This document shows positions 26,572-38,370 of a DNA stretch of 64,000 nt, piece by piece. The stretch comes from Onchocerca volvulus. Taxonomy: Eukaryota; Nematoda; Chromadorea; Rhabditida; Onchocercidae. Each line of letters opens with the position of its first letter. The first letter of the stretch is position 1. The translations under genes and the position numbers were made by a program. Location: assembly GCA_000499405.2 (NCBI GenBank), contig HG738138.1, positions 12,145,208-12,209,207 of the forward strand, written 5' to 3'. The notes beneath the pieces were generated by a model. That model was not told the DNA's origin and did no database searches. It was given only the letters and a program-made list of their open reading frames with translations.

Positions 26572-28400
26572 AGACACGCGTCCGCTATTACACGTACACG
26601 TAAATGTACACGTATATAAATATACACATATCAAATTTTTAACGAGATATTCAACAAATATTAGAAATTAATATAATTAGCTATTGATGCCATAAAATGA
26701 AACAATTTTTAAATTCTATTTCCATACATTTGTATAAATTCATTTAAATTATTAAAACGTATAAAGAATGAAATATGATGATGTAATTATTTTAAAAAAT
26801 TCTAAAGTACTCAATGAAAAAAAGAAACAAAATATAAATTTTAGAAATTTAAAAGTATTATTCTTTGTTCATTATTTTTGCAATTTCTATGCTTATATTT
26901 TCGAAATTGTTATGAAAGATGGTTTGAATCTATTTCAAGAATGACCGTCAATAAACGAAATAATAATGACATTTTTTTTAATCAGTTAATTTTTCTAAAT
27001 TATATATTTGATCCATTTCCAGAATTTTTTTCTTTTTTGAAAAATGAAGTTATGCCATAAGTGCATATTCATTTATTCTTTTTCACCTTTTTTTTTAAAA
27101 TACATTTGTTGGTATCATAGCTCTAATAAATGAATGTATTAAATTGCTAACAACTGATAATTACAATGATAAATGATAAAAAGTAATGGATTGGAATATA
27201 TGGTTACATTCTAAATGAAACTATTACGTAAAAATAATCGGAATAATTCGTAAAAAATTAATTGAAATGATATCGATTAATGTTAACTTGAAATATTAAT
27301 GAATAAATTACATCACAGAGATTAGTTAAATTTGTTGCATTTTTAATATTTAATGCATTAAAACATCTGCCAAAAGAAAAACACCTGTCATTCTTTGTTT
27401 CCTTTTTTTTTCTTTCAATTAAAATGAAAATAAAAAAAAAAAGGTACTTTAGATAATCAAAGATGTCAAGCGAAAGATTTTTAACTTTATCATTTATTTT
27501 ATTGCTTACGATAAAGGAATATTTTTGAGATTTTTTTTTAATTAAACGGCAATAGCAAGATTTAGCAAATTGGACAAAAGTGGAATGAGATGGAAAAAGT
27601 AGGAAAGAGAAGCGAAATAAGGAACAATTATGTGTCTTCAAACATAGTTCATCGGATTAATTAATTAAAAGATTCAATAAAGTGAATATGAAAAGAAGTA
27701 AAAAGAAAACCCAAAGGCAAGAATCAATTAAGTAATTCACTAATCCAGTTTTGCTTATTACTGCTGTCGTTACCATCGTTACCGCGACAAATTAAAGAAC
27801 ATTATAATGGTTTAATGAAAGCCAAAGTTCCATAGCAATCGTTATTCATTCATATTTTTTAACGTCATGTTATTATTATTACTTGTCAATGAAAAAATTG
27901 ATATTATTCTTGAAGGAGTAATGGAAAGAAGTGTGACAGATAAATGGACAACACGTGATGAAAAAGGTGACATCATGAATGAATGGTCGACGAGAAGTTG
28001 GAAAGGTGAAAGTGATGGATTACGACGCCGCAATGATGGAACCGGTGAAACGTGGCATCATAAGATACAGGTATCACCGAATGGCAGTGCGTCTTTCGTC
28101 GATAGCAGGCGCTTTTATACTAGGGATTATGTTATCGAGGTAAGTTTGACATAATGGTCATTGGTAAGCTTAGAATACTGATGACCACAATTACGAATCT
28201 GCCTTCTAGATGAAATTAGGCTCATATCTGGTCATTGATCTCGGCATGGTTCCATCTCAATGATCTAGGTTTTTTCAAATAGCTAAGAATGTTCACTCAA
28301 TAGTTGAATCTAGAAAATAACAACCAAAATGCAAAGTTTATGAAATTTAATTTCGTCCCTTTTTTTTTTTTTTTTTCAGAGTGAAACTCGCAATGCATAA
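20477..28400 (+). CDS. Uncharacterised nine-exon protein, 566 residues seen, N-terminus incomplete
   Basis: I do not recognise this protein. Exons are 20477-21045, 21472-21527, 22291-22404, 22671-22897, 23127-23438, 23813-23902, 25569-25657, 27916-28139 and 28380-28400. All junctions keep phase, and the last exon encodes only SETRNA and a stop. The first listed exon opens after a TTACAG acceptor in mid-codon, so at least one 5' exon is missing, unless translation begins at the first in-frame ATG (about residue 52). Visible features are a hydrophobic stretch near residues 100-137 that could insert in or lie on a membrane, a His/Gln/Ser-rich segment near 176-189, a charged helix with KQREQRL, Ser/Thr/Pro-rich middle exons, an RQWPPQS motif, and a Trp-rich C-terminal exon with DKWTTRDEKG, NEWSTRSW and ETWHH. 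Low complexity and a conserved-looking C-terminal block suggest a scaffold or adaptor, which is only an inference. It converges on the CPEB gene. Confidence 0.72.
26505..26569 (+). repeat. (CA)n microsatellite in intron
   Basis: A CA dinucleotide array, with a few CAGA interruptions at its left end, lies in the intron between exons 7 and 8 of the plus-strand uncharacterised gene. It is followed by short ACACGT-type units. It should be polymorphic. Confidence 0.95.
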
Positions 28401-30247
28401 GTGCAATTATAGTATTCAGTGCTTCCATTTTGAAATCCTCGAAACTCTCTTTTGAACTGAAAAAATGTTTTTGCTTGGATGAACTCTGAAGAATTATGGA
28501 AGAAAAATCAAAAAAAAGAAAAACAAAAAACAAAAACTACAATCAAAATCTTTTAATTAAATTATTCATGAAATATATCTGAAATATACCTTGTTCGTGT
28601 TATGGGAATTTAAAAGATGAAAATAATAATGAAAATTTTCAATCTCATCGCCTGAATGGAATTCCCCTCAATTAGAATTATTTAAATGAGAACTTAATCT
28701 TTTTTTCTTTTTTTTTTTTTTTTCTTTAAATTGAAACAAAGAAAAGAATAAAGCTTGTCAACTCGATATTAAACCGTACTTCATCTTCCCCTTAATTTTT
28801 GTTGTTTATGTCTATCACAAACATTCTTTTTTTTTCTTTTATGTTCTTTTCCTGTCCCACTATTATTCCTTATCATACTTTATGTTATTCCCATTTTTTA
28901 TCTTTATTTTTGCATAAAAGAAACATCAATTTTAATGCTACATTCATTCATTTCCTGCTTTTCAAAGACACATTGTGCAACTTATACACAGGAATTATCT
29001 ATCAAATTTATGTTATGTAGAATCAAAAGAAAAAAGAAAAAAAAAGGAAACAATCTTCTGGAGATAATTTATTTGCTCTCACATTCCGATGAAATAAAAA
29101 GCATATTAAAAAATTTAATATATAGATAAATATCTTATTCCCAATTTTTGTAAAAAAGCATTCGATAAGGAGTGATTGAAACTCTACGCACTTGAAAATT
29201 AATCAAACAAACGAAATACGAAGGATAAGGATATACAGGCAAAATACCACAAGTCCCAATTTACTATCATGATTTCTGTGAAAATTTAATGCAGAAAACG
29301 CATTGCATCGCAGGAATGATAAAAAAAAAATGCGAAAGCGCAATAGTCAGGCATATTTTCGAAAGCTTCAGACAAACGAAAATACAAACTTCTTGTATTT
29401 CCTAGCTAAAGTAAATACGATTCATACCACTGACGTCTTTCAGTTACCGGACGGATCTTGGAAAGATTGCATACGATCTTGTCTGTGCAACTGCGGCAAC
29501 AGCACTGAATCTTGAATTCCTAGCCCCACTGTTTCCAAACATTCCTTTTATTTCCTTGTTTACGAAAAACGCAAACCCGGTTAAGTTTGCATACTCAAAA
29601 CAAATTTCATGTACTTTCCAAAATCGTGAACTCATTATTACGACAATGCAATTCATCGTTCACATACAACGCCATTAGATTTGGTTGTCAAATGATACGA
29701 GGCGTAAAATAAATTGCCATCTACTCCCAAGCGTCGAAGAAAAAAGAAATGAAGAATGAATAGAAAGACTTAGACACTGGAACTAAAGAACAGGAAAATT
29801 ACTTTATCATTTGATTTCAACAAAGATTCCTGGATTACAGTCAGAAAGCAGTATTTGCTTTGATGTACACAGTTTCATATAACACCTAACAAGAATGTTA
29901 TATAGTATCAAAAAACCAAATGAAAGTAAAGAATGGGTAGAAGAACTCGTAATATTCAATAAACGATGATTTAAAAAAAAAAGAAAAAAAACCGATTGTT
30001 TGTTCTTAATAATCGATAAAAAAAGCAACAAAGCCCAATTTAAACGAAAAAATTAAAAGATTAACCTAGTCCATTAAATAATAGTTAGGGAAAGTCGTGC
30101 TGAAGTGGCGGAAAAACAAAAACAATAGGGAACCGTAGAATTTTTAGAGAATCTTAAATAAAAACATAAATATTTAATACTTGAAAAGATAATATGTTGT
30201 GAGCGTCCAAAACAAAAAATAGTCGATGCTACAAGAATAATTTTCAT
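28401..30247. other. Convergent intergenic region, no gene assigned
   Basis: This region lies between the stop of the plus-strand uncharacterised gene and the stop of the minus-strand CPEB gene, so both 3' UTRs should be here. 29220-29720 has visibly more G, C and CpG than its flanks and short open frames on both strands, but none shows a recognisable family or linked splice sites. Confidence 0.5.
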
Positions 30248-33200
30248 TCAAGACGCGTTTTGTGGTGGTATCGGAAAATTACCTGAAAAAGATATATATG
30301 AATTTAATTGAAATGAACAACTTTTTTATACTTAATCATAAAGATATTTACAGGGAAAAGTTTCTACGGTCTCTACTTCTGCAAGCAAACTTTAAAATTA
30401 TATCTGCAGCGACGAAAATCAACTAATTGCATTTCTCGACAAGTCTACCATTCATCTCAACTTTTGAATTTGTTATTAATTTCCTTTGCTTTTTACAGTT
30501 CATCAATAGGATATTTTAATAAATCTCCTATATAATTGAAGCTTGTACATACCACCAGAAAAGGCCTCATAATCCGGTTCTGAAGGCAAATTGCGCTGCT
30601 GGAAACAGCAATGCCCACTTCGCTGCATAACGTAGCGGTTGCGATGTCGACGCTGATTTTTTCTCCCGTTTTTCCAAAGTCCAAGGATTTCTGCTGATAC
30701 TGGTCTGTGAAAGTCCATACCTTGTTCTTGATGGGTTGACAACCAGCATTGAATACAATAGTAGAGTAAACAAGGAAGCTCAGGGCACAAATAATGAGCA
30801 AAGGTTTTGTGGCATATATCACACCACATGTCATCGAGCACATACGGTCTCATTTCCAACTAAAATTTACATCCTTGAAAAAACTCGAATGCACTATTGA
30901 ATTTTTTTTTTTGTTTTCTAGATATTTCATTACGAAGCGAAAATGGCTGTGATATGGCATTGTTGAAACATGACAGAACATATTTTTGAAAGCTTCAAAA
31001 CAACTCTACCTTGGTGAACTGAGGCAAAATAATCAAAATTACTGATGGTTTTAGCAAAAGTTGAACGAAATTATTAAGAAGCTCTGTGCATAATGATAAT
31101 ATTTAAGAAAAATGCAGAATAATCAAGAAACGCTGCTAAGCAGGTCACTTTTTACACTGTTTTTAAAAGAGATATTTTTCGATACTTGATATATGGTGCA
31201 AAAGTAACATATGCAAAAAACCTGTTAAGATTTTTTCTTCCAGAAAACTTACAGTTCTTTGCTTTCTAAATGTGCATAACGTAAAGCAACGCATTGCGAT
31301 CGCTACATGGAATGCTTCATGATTCCCGAAGATCACTCGTGCTGATCCTCTTGGATAACCTATACCATATTCCACTCCCAAATGCACTTCAACTACATTG
31401 CCGATCACCTGTTCGAAAAGATGTGCCAATTCCACTACAAATTCAATTAAATTAGATAATATTTATAAAATGGACAACTGATACCATAGGAATGATTAAA
31501 AATATTACATGACTTTTTGATATTTACGAATATTTTCAATTTCAGTCCTGAAATTGTTTTTCGTAAATAAAAGAAAAAGCTACTAACTCGCAGTCATTGT
31601 GCGCGGAAAACCACGAACGAAAATAGAGTAGCGACCAACAAACGGTGTACTAGATAAAGAATATGTCAGACAGCTCAAAATCCAAGGTTTCACTTGCACC
31701 TATGATTATATATTGTTAAAAAAGAACTTGAACATCTTCCAGCGTTGCAGTTAATATAAATAACTGATCACTGATTAAATTTTATCCAGAAAAGATGAGA
31801 AATCGAAACTCTTTATTAGATTGGCCTAGCCTCGAAGTATCATTCGTGAAATGACTAACATTAGATTCACAATTTTTCTGAAACAAAAAAAAAAAAAAAA
31901 AAAAACTCATGTTTTTTAAGATATTGTTTCATTAGAAAGAAGTTTTAATCAACAATTCGACAAATCATAAATATGATAAAATTTATAATAATCTCTCTCG
32001 CAGAACAAAATCATTATAACGCCACCGAAAACTCTGAGGAAAATTTTCACCGAATGAGCTACAGTTTTGCACTATTTCTATTAATTAATGAAATTTGAAA
32101 TAATTCTGCATAACAGTTCTTAAGGATATGAAATCTGTGCGGATAACAGTTCTTAAGGATATGAAATCACGATAAACGCGAATTCCGTATTATAAAATGG
32201 TATGTCTTTGATTTCTTAATTTTGATTAGACAAAATCAAAGTATAATTATAGGCAACACCACAGTTTGGTCTCGAGCATCAAGATGAACTGAGGACAAAT
32301 CTTTATTTACCTGATCACGCTATCACGAATTTTGGTCCCAGTTTTTTTGCCGTTGCAGCTAAGCTCTTATAATCAAAGTTTCGTACATCATTCTTTCAGA
32401 AGCTAATCATCATCGTGTATCTTTTCGTTTTTTATCATATTTACTAACTTACGCACAGTGTTTGTTATCTGCAAATGATGCGTACAAAATCCTGCTCGCT
32501 ATCACTTTATCTTGAAATTCGGACAAAGCTGTATTTTTCACACATCATTGTTCTCCCTTTCCATTAGCAAGAAACCACGGTGGTATAGAAAAATAATCCA
32601 GAGCAATTGTTTGAAGCAATATGATAAAGAATTTTATCAGAAATCTATAGTCTCAAGAAAGCCGTTAAGCTGCATTCGAGGAAATAAATTTTACCGCGTT
32701 GATTGTGGTCTGTTCAACAATATCTAGAGTTTGTTAATATTTACAAATATTTGGATGAAAATATTTAGGTGGAAAATACGGAAACTTAAAATTGCAGCAT
32801 ATAGAGTATTTTTTATATCGAAAAAATCGATGCTGCTGTCGAAAAGAGAATGCACACATGGTGAAAAAGATCGATCATGAATAAAAAAGTATAATATTGA
32901 AACAAATGCCTAAGAATGGCAACATTAGCTGAAATATGTCATACACTGAACTAACCGTCTTGATCACTATATCATCATTCTTCATGACGATAAGTCGTTT
33001 GCCATGCCTCACTTCGGTCGCATTGATGAGTCGATGTACCGCACTCTCACGATTGAAAATGACAAACACAAATCCTGAATGACAAATACAAATCATTTGT
33101 TTCAAAATTTACTCTATAGTTTCTTACGTTTATGACTGCTTTCTATTAATTTTTTAATGCTACAGGAAAATTGCTTCATAAATACCCACAACAGAATTCA

Positions 33201-34359
33201 TAAAAATAATATTATCCATACAACAGTTTTGACATGTTTTACAACGAGATAATGGTTAAAATTCTATGATATTAACCATTTGGTGGAGCCCTAATGTCGC
33301 AGCAATCACGATGTGGCCAATCGATTATGTTCTTGCCAAATTGATCGAAAAATTTATTGATTATATCTATAAATCCAATAGCTACTATTAAAATGTAAAG
33401 TTCCTGGAGAAACAAAAGAATTTGAATATCTAATATGATAGTGAAAATATGAGCGGCCATAAAAAAAATAAAATTATCAGATTTCTTTGCCTGGATCAAT
33501 GAAGTAAGGAATACCACCGACGAACACTTTTCTGGAATACATGGCGAAATAGCCAGCTCGCGTATATATTATTTCTTGTTCTTGTGAGTCTGAATCGTTA
33601 TTTTCGTCTTGCATTTGGCGTACGTCTTGTGCTGGCTGTATAGCTGTTGCTAAATTAGATCCCGTGAAGTACTGAAGCGAATGATGAGATCTTCCGAATT
33701 ATATTTACAGAATGCAAAATTTACATTAGTATTTGCCGCTTCCTTTATCTTTGATGTTAAACATTCGATATCACCTTATCCCTACTACAAATGGATAGGT
33801 ATACATAAAGAGATTGGTTTCGAATCAAAATCACTTATTCAAGAGAATTGAGGAACAGAAGGATGACAAGTATTCACATCTCACTGATACTTCTAAGGAC
33901 TCTGCAGTATTGATTAACCCGTAAATTATGCAAATTTTCATTTCTGAAGCGAAAATCTTCTAAAAACCAATTTCGTAGTGTTGTTCGGGGAATCAACATG
34001 TTGTTTTTCATGAAGTTCATTTTTAGAAAAAAAAGGAATGAGTTTCAATTGTTGATTATTAACGTTGATCAAGCAGTCACATACTATTCGTTTCGATGGC
34101 CAGTTGCGATCGTGGTGGCAGTGGTTCTTCAACTATAAAATTCTCAATATTATCATATATCAACAATATTATGCACCATCCAAGTTCAGCACAGTGCAAA
34201 TTTTAATTTACATTTCATTGAAATACATTCTCTCCTTTTCACATCTCAAGTTGGTCATAAATATCGAAATAACCAATTAATTAATTGAGCAAGCAAGAAA
34301 ACAGTACTCTCTGATTCTTCCGTATCCGTTGGATCGTATCTTTCAGTCATTACCGCCAT
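30248..34359 (-). CDS. CPEB-family cytoplasmic polyadenylation element-binding protein
   Basis: RNA-binding translational regulator of the CPEB family, modelled as 392 residues in ten exons: 34359-34308, 34132-34085, 33943-33891, 33671-33491, 33366-33277, 33074-32956, 31699-31588, 31434-31253, 30859-30553, 30282-30248. All phases agree. RRM1 starts near residue 99 (RKVFVGGIPYFID) and its RNP1 reads GGFVFVIF. RRM2 starts near 206 (SIFVRGFP) and contains YPRGSARVIF. The C-terminal zinc-binding ZZ region has Cys 292, 295, 304, 309, 314, 317 and His 322, 330, the CPEB arrangement. WPH, VQVKPW and PYVLDD are nearer to CPEB2-4 than to CPEB1. In C. elegans the family is FOG-1 and CPB-1/2/3; I cannot say which is the orthologue. 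Intron 4 uses a GC donor. The first three exons are less certain, and there could be more 5' exons, because the N-terminus is short for the family. Confidence 0.87.
32110..32168. repeat. Two direct copies of a 26-bp unit, 33-bp period
   Basis: The 26-bp unit containing AACAGTTCTTAAGGATATG occurs at 32110-32135 and again at 32143-32168, apparently without mismatch, separated by 7 bp. It lies in a CPEB intron. It looks like a recent small tandem duplication. Confidence 0.9.
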
Positions 34360-35722
34360 TAGTTTAACAGTTGAGTAAAATAACGTCTGCGTAAATGAAT
34401 CGGTAAGTGTAGCGAGTACACTACAAAATTAGATGCTAAAGTCGGGAAAAATCTCGAGGAAGTTGAGAGAACGGAGATGCAAGAAAAAAAAAACGTCAAA
34501 AAATATACAATTTACTCTGCTAAACGACATAAAGAACCACAGACACCTAAAAATCCTAATCTGACACCACTACCCGCCACCCTTTACCCTCGAAACCCAA
34601 AACTACCCACCACCCGCCACCTCTCACCCCGAAACCCACCACCCGCATCCTCTTGCCCCGGAATAATGGCTCTCCACCCACTCATCTTGCATTGCCACGC
34701 TCTCAGTCTACATATGGAGCTTCTGGAAAATTCCATGCAGTTTGGGCCAGCCACTTCGTTTGAACACTTCATGAACCCGCGCTTTTTGAAAAGAATACGT
34801 GATTAGCTAGCAAATTACGTGCATTTCGGGAGAATTTCCTCTCTGGGCAAATTTTCTTCATAGATGAGGATATCCGAGTGTTGTTGGATACGGTATTTTG
34901 AGGCACACCCTTATGCATCACTTTTGGGTATTCTTTTTCGTATCACAGAAAAGGGACCAGAAGTAGCGAGAATTCGCTGACAAGAACAAAAGCGAGAAGC
35001 AACGAGAATCCCCGACATCGTGCAACTTCCAGACCCACTGTTTTCAAACTGACCCAATGAATAATTCAAGTTCCCTGACTTGAATCGACTTGAAAGCTGA
35101 ACTCATATGACCTGACAATGAAAATCGGAACAATACGATTCGATTGGACCTACTTTACCTTTGATCCTGAATTCCTTTCCTTTCTTTGTCTGTATTATAT
35201 GTTTATTAAACTATTTTCACTGCTGTAAAATTTTATTTATTACCGTAATGATCAAAGCTAATACGGCACGAAAACAACATATGTCAGTAATGATACCGGA
35301 AAAATTATTTTCATTAACTAAAAGTTGAATATTCAAAATTATGTTGATTTAGAAGTGGAACTATTATTTCACAAGTGCATGAGAATAAACGGAATGAAGA
35401 AAACGAAAGAACCCGATAAGATGATTTTACTAAGTTATCAAAGAATTGTCCAGACTCAAGACCCAGAAAATAACTCGTTAAGCCTATTCGCAAGAACTAA
35501 AAACTGACATAGGAGAAGCAAAAAAAGGAAAGAGAAGGACACAAGACACAGATTAGTGAAAATTTTTTCGGATTTTTAGTAATCGTAAAATCACAAAAGT
35601 ATTTTCTTATGTAGCACTAATAGCAACACCGTACATTAATAATTACGATGATAACATTATTACTGATGACAGACAATGCTTGAAAAATCCTTGAAAAAAA
35701 TTTTTTTTTTTTTTTTTTGAAA
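34360..35722. other. Region upstream of CPEB model, unusually GC-rich in part
   Basis: This region lies between the CPEB start used here and the CRIP stop. Immediately upstream of the CPEB ATG the frame stays open to a TTTTGTAG acceptor near 34406, encoding a stretch with TLTDSFTQTLFYS, so the CPEB N-terminus may extend further. 34500-35110 is less AT-rich than the rest of the window and includes a C-rich imperfect repeat. Open frames there on both strands have no recognisable family and no consistent splice partners. It may hold CPEB promoter, 5' exons or an old insertion. Confidence 0.5.
34561..34680. repeat. C-rich (plus) / G-rich (minus) imperfect tandem repeat
   Basis: Two imperfect copies of a unit CCCGCCACC...GAAACCC...CCCACCA can be read, with period near 37-50 bp. 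The minus strand carries many GGG runs within short spacing, the pattern expected for G-quadruplex formation. It sits 200-320 bp upstream of the modelled CPEB ATG and so could be in its promoter or 5' UTR. That role is inferred from position only. Confidence 0.7.
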
Positions 35723-37477
35723 TCAATTCGCTTTTCCAGTCAAACCATTGTGAAAAGTGTGAGATTCCGAACCACCATGTCCATAGCCTTTCGGTCCAAA
35801 AAGTGCTCCGTAACAGTGGTTGCAATATGGTTTGCCTTGACGCTAAAAGGAGTAAAGCTTTTATAATTATATAATGTCAAGTTAAACTTAACAAGAAAAT
35901 CAAACCATTTTAAATTTAAAAACCTCTAAATTATTCAGCGATGACCTCTACTTTACTGCATTTTCTGAATGCATCAGTGAAACAAAAAAAACGTTCGTTA
36001 AATACGCTACTTTCCTTTGCTTCATCTTTTCTTACATCGCTATTTTAACCTAATACTATACTATTTAACACTCGACTTTTTCCAAATCTTATTTTCAAAA
36101 TTGTAATCCTCTTCCCTTCCTTTCTCTTCAGCTCTTCGTTACTAAAGCGATCACCTAATCATCATGTTTTTATTTTTCTTTCCATCACTAAATCGGTGAC
36201 TGGAAATGCAATTTTTCATCTTCCGATTTAATTAAAATCAATTTTATGATTCCTATTTGTTAGCAATTTCCAGACCATAGCATAAAGAAAAGCCGAACGG
36301 ACATCAGTGTCGATCAAAACTTTCAAAAATCTCAAAGTTTTATATAATCCTAAAATAATAAAATTGAAACACAACGACACTTTAGTGTTATAAACGGAAA
36401 AAAAAAAGCAAAGCACTCCATTTGAGTTATTCTGTATTTCAAAATATTACGACAACGTTCGCTGAGAAATGTCGGAAGAGGTTCTTTAACATCACAACGA
36501 TGGATAGGGTCATTTATCGGAAGAACCATCTCAATTAATGATAATTGGAGTCGCATTAAGTAAATTAAGTCATGCCTAAATTTAATTTTCCTCCTATTTT
36601 ATACTATGACTTTTTCTTATTTAAAATTGCAAAAAGACATTTAAACGAACCGACAACAAGAAATGATGAACAAATAATAGAAGTTTAACAAAAAAAGCGG
36701 GAAATATCGAAATTTAATCTTGAAATCTCCAAAACTGTCAATTCAGAGCACTAATTCAGGTATTCTTAGCGAGGGTATATAGAGATGGGATAAGCGAACA
36801 TAAACACGAGTTCAAAACTTCTGAACTACATAATACGTATAAGCTTCATGTATTTTGGAAACGTAATTTATTCAGTAAATAACGAGAAGAAAGGACACGG
36901 GGGAAGTTCGAAAAAAAAAAAAAAAAAATCATTTATATGGATATACCTCAGAATGGTTGCCAGCTGTCAGCGTCTTTCGGCAATTTTCGTTTTCACAACG
37001 CAAGCATGGACGATGCCAATCCTTTCCAATCGACGAGACTCGTTCAGCTGAAATGATTTATTTTTCTTTGAATATCTTGAGAAATAAACTTCAGTGTCCT
37101 TCAGTCCCGACTAAAATTGTTACTTTCTGGACATAATCCAAGATTACGAGAAATCCCGAACCTGTCATTATCGTAAATCCAAAAACTACCAAAGATTAAG
37201 CTACAAACGAGAAGAAAAAAAGAAGAGTTCTCAACATGAAGGGAAAATGTTCATCACTCACTGAATGAATTTTTGTTAAGAAAAAAAAAAAAATACAAAT
37301 TCAGAGAACCTTTCAATCTGAAAATTCGTACGATCCGATCAGTTCGATAATAAACGTTAATTAAACAATAACAGTCACAAGATTTCTCATCAAACCATCA
37401 TTAAATAAATAGCAAAAATGAGAAAAAATAATCTTACCGAAATATACAGGTTTGTTGCAGCCTGGACAGTTCGGCAT
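35723..37477 (-). CDS. CRIP-type single-LIM-domain protein, complete, 86 residues
   Basis: Small zinc-binding LIM protein of the cysteine-rich intestinal protein (CRIP) family, whose C. elegans members include EXC-9 and VALV-1. Three exons, 37477-37438, 37047-36947 and 35842-35723, join in phase to give 86 residues against about 77 for vertebrate CRIP1. The start [13 protein letters not shown] matches the family N-terminus. Putative zinc ligands are C4, C7, H25, C28, C31, C36, C54 and C57, followed by the family signature [10 protein letters not shown] and ESHTF. C31 to C36 has four residues between, where vertebrate CRIP has two. C54 to C57 has two, where vertebrates have three. There is a single LIM domain and no catalytic region; such proteins act as small adaptors. 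The same-strand gene downstream (CPEB) starts about 1.4 kb away, too far for a tight operon. Confidence 0.93.
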
Positions 37478-38228
37478 TTTCAACGTTTTAATCCAAAATA
37501 CACTACTGGAAGACTGCTGTTAATTGTGATAACTTTAATGACTCAATTAAGATAAATGACAAAGAAATCCACAAAATCTAAACGTATCACCAAGGAAAAA
37601 AACTGCCACACGCGAACGCCACTAAAGCTATGATGAAAATGGTAAATGGCAAATGACAAAATGAGGAGGCGGAAAATGGGGAGGAGGAGAAAGAAACCGG
37701 GGGAGGGAAAAATGAGATAGAATAACAAGAAAAAAAAAATCAAAAAAGTATTGATTTTTTTCTTACTTGTATGATAAGTAGATAGTTTAATCAATGAAAA
37801 CCGAGATCATGGAAATTAATTTTAAGCTTCAAACTTTTTGCCGTCAACTAAAAGTAGGAAAAAAGAATCTTCTGTTATTCTCTTGTTTATACATAAAATT
37901 AATCTTGGATCCTCTAAACATATAGATTTGTATACATTTCAAGGAATTACTATTATTTGTCATGAATATAAAGTAATCCATGGTAGAGCTACCAAACAAT
38001 AAGATAAATGAAGAGAGAGAGAGGAGCAAAAGATATGAAATTAATCGAAATTTGCAGAATGAAAATAAAATCAAATTTGAAATGAAAAGAAAGTGATGGC
38101 AAATATCGGATGATGATAGCAGTCAGAAAATGGAAATGACGAAGAAGGAAGAGGAGAGAAGAAAGGAGAAAAAAAAAAAATCGCAGTATGAGAAAATTGA
38201 CAACAAGCGATGATAGCTTTTCATGAAA

Positions 38229-38370
38229 GCATTTAGTTTTGGTATCGAATAAAATAATCAAATACAATGGGATAGAATAGAATGGGATGAAATAGGAATA
38301 GAAGCACCTAATTTTGGTATAGAATAATAAAATGATAAATACAATGAGATGGAGTGGGATGGAATAGAAT
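38229..38370. repeat. Imperfect tandem duplication with GGAATAGAAT-like units
   Basis: Two diverged copies of a unit of about 75 bp begin at the TTTTGGTAT motif (38237 and 38312) and share AATACAATG and GGGATAGAATAGAAT-like cores. It is purine-rich on the plus strand. No coding meaning was found. Confidence 0.7.

Noticed and set aside
34477..34806. 109-residue proline-rich ORF on the plus strand
   Set aside because: It is driven by the C-rich repeat, has no splice partner or family, and the region fits better as upstream DNA of the CPEB gene.
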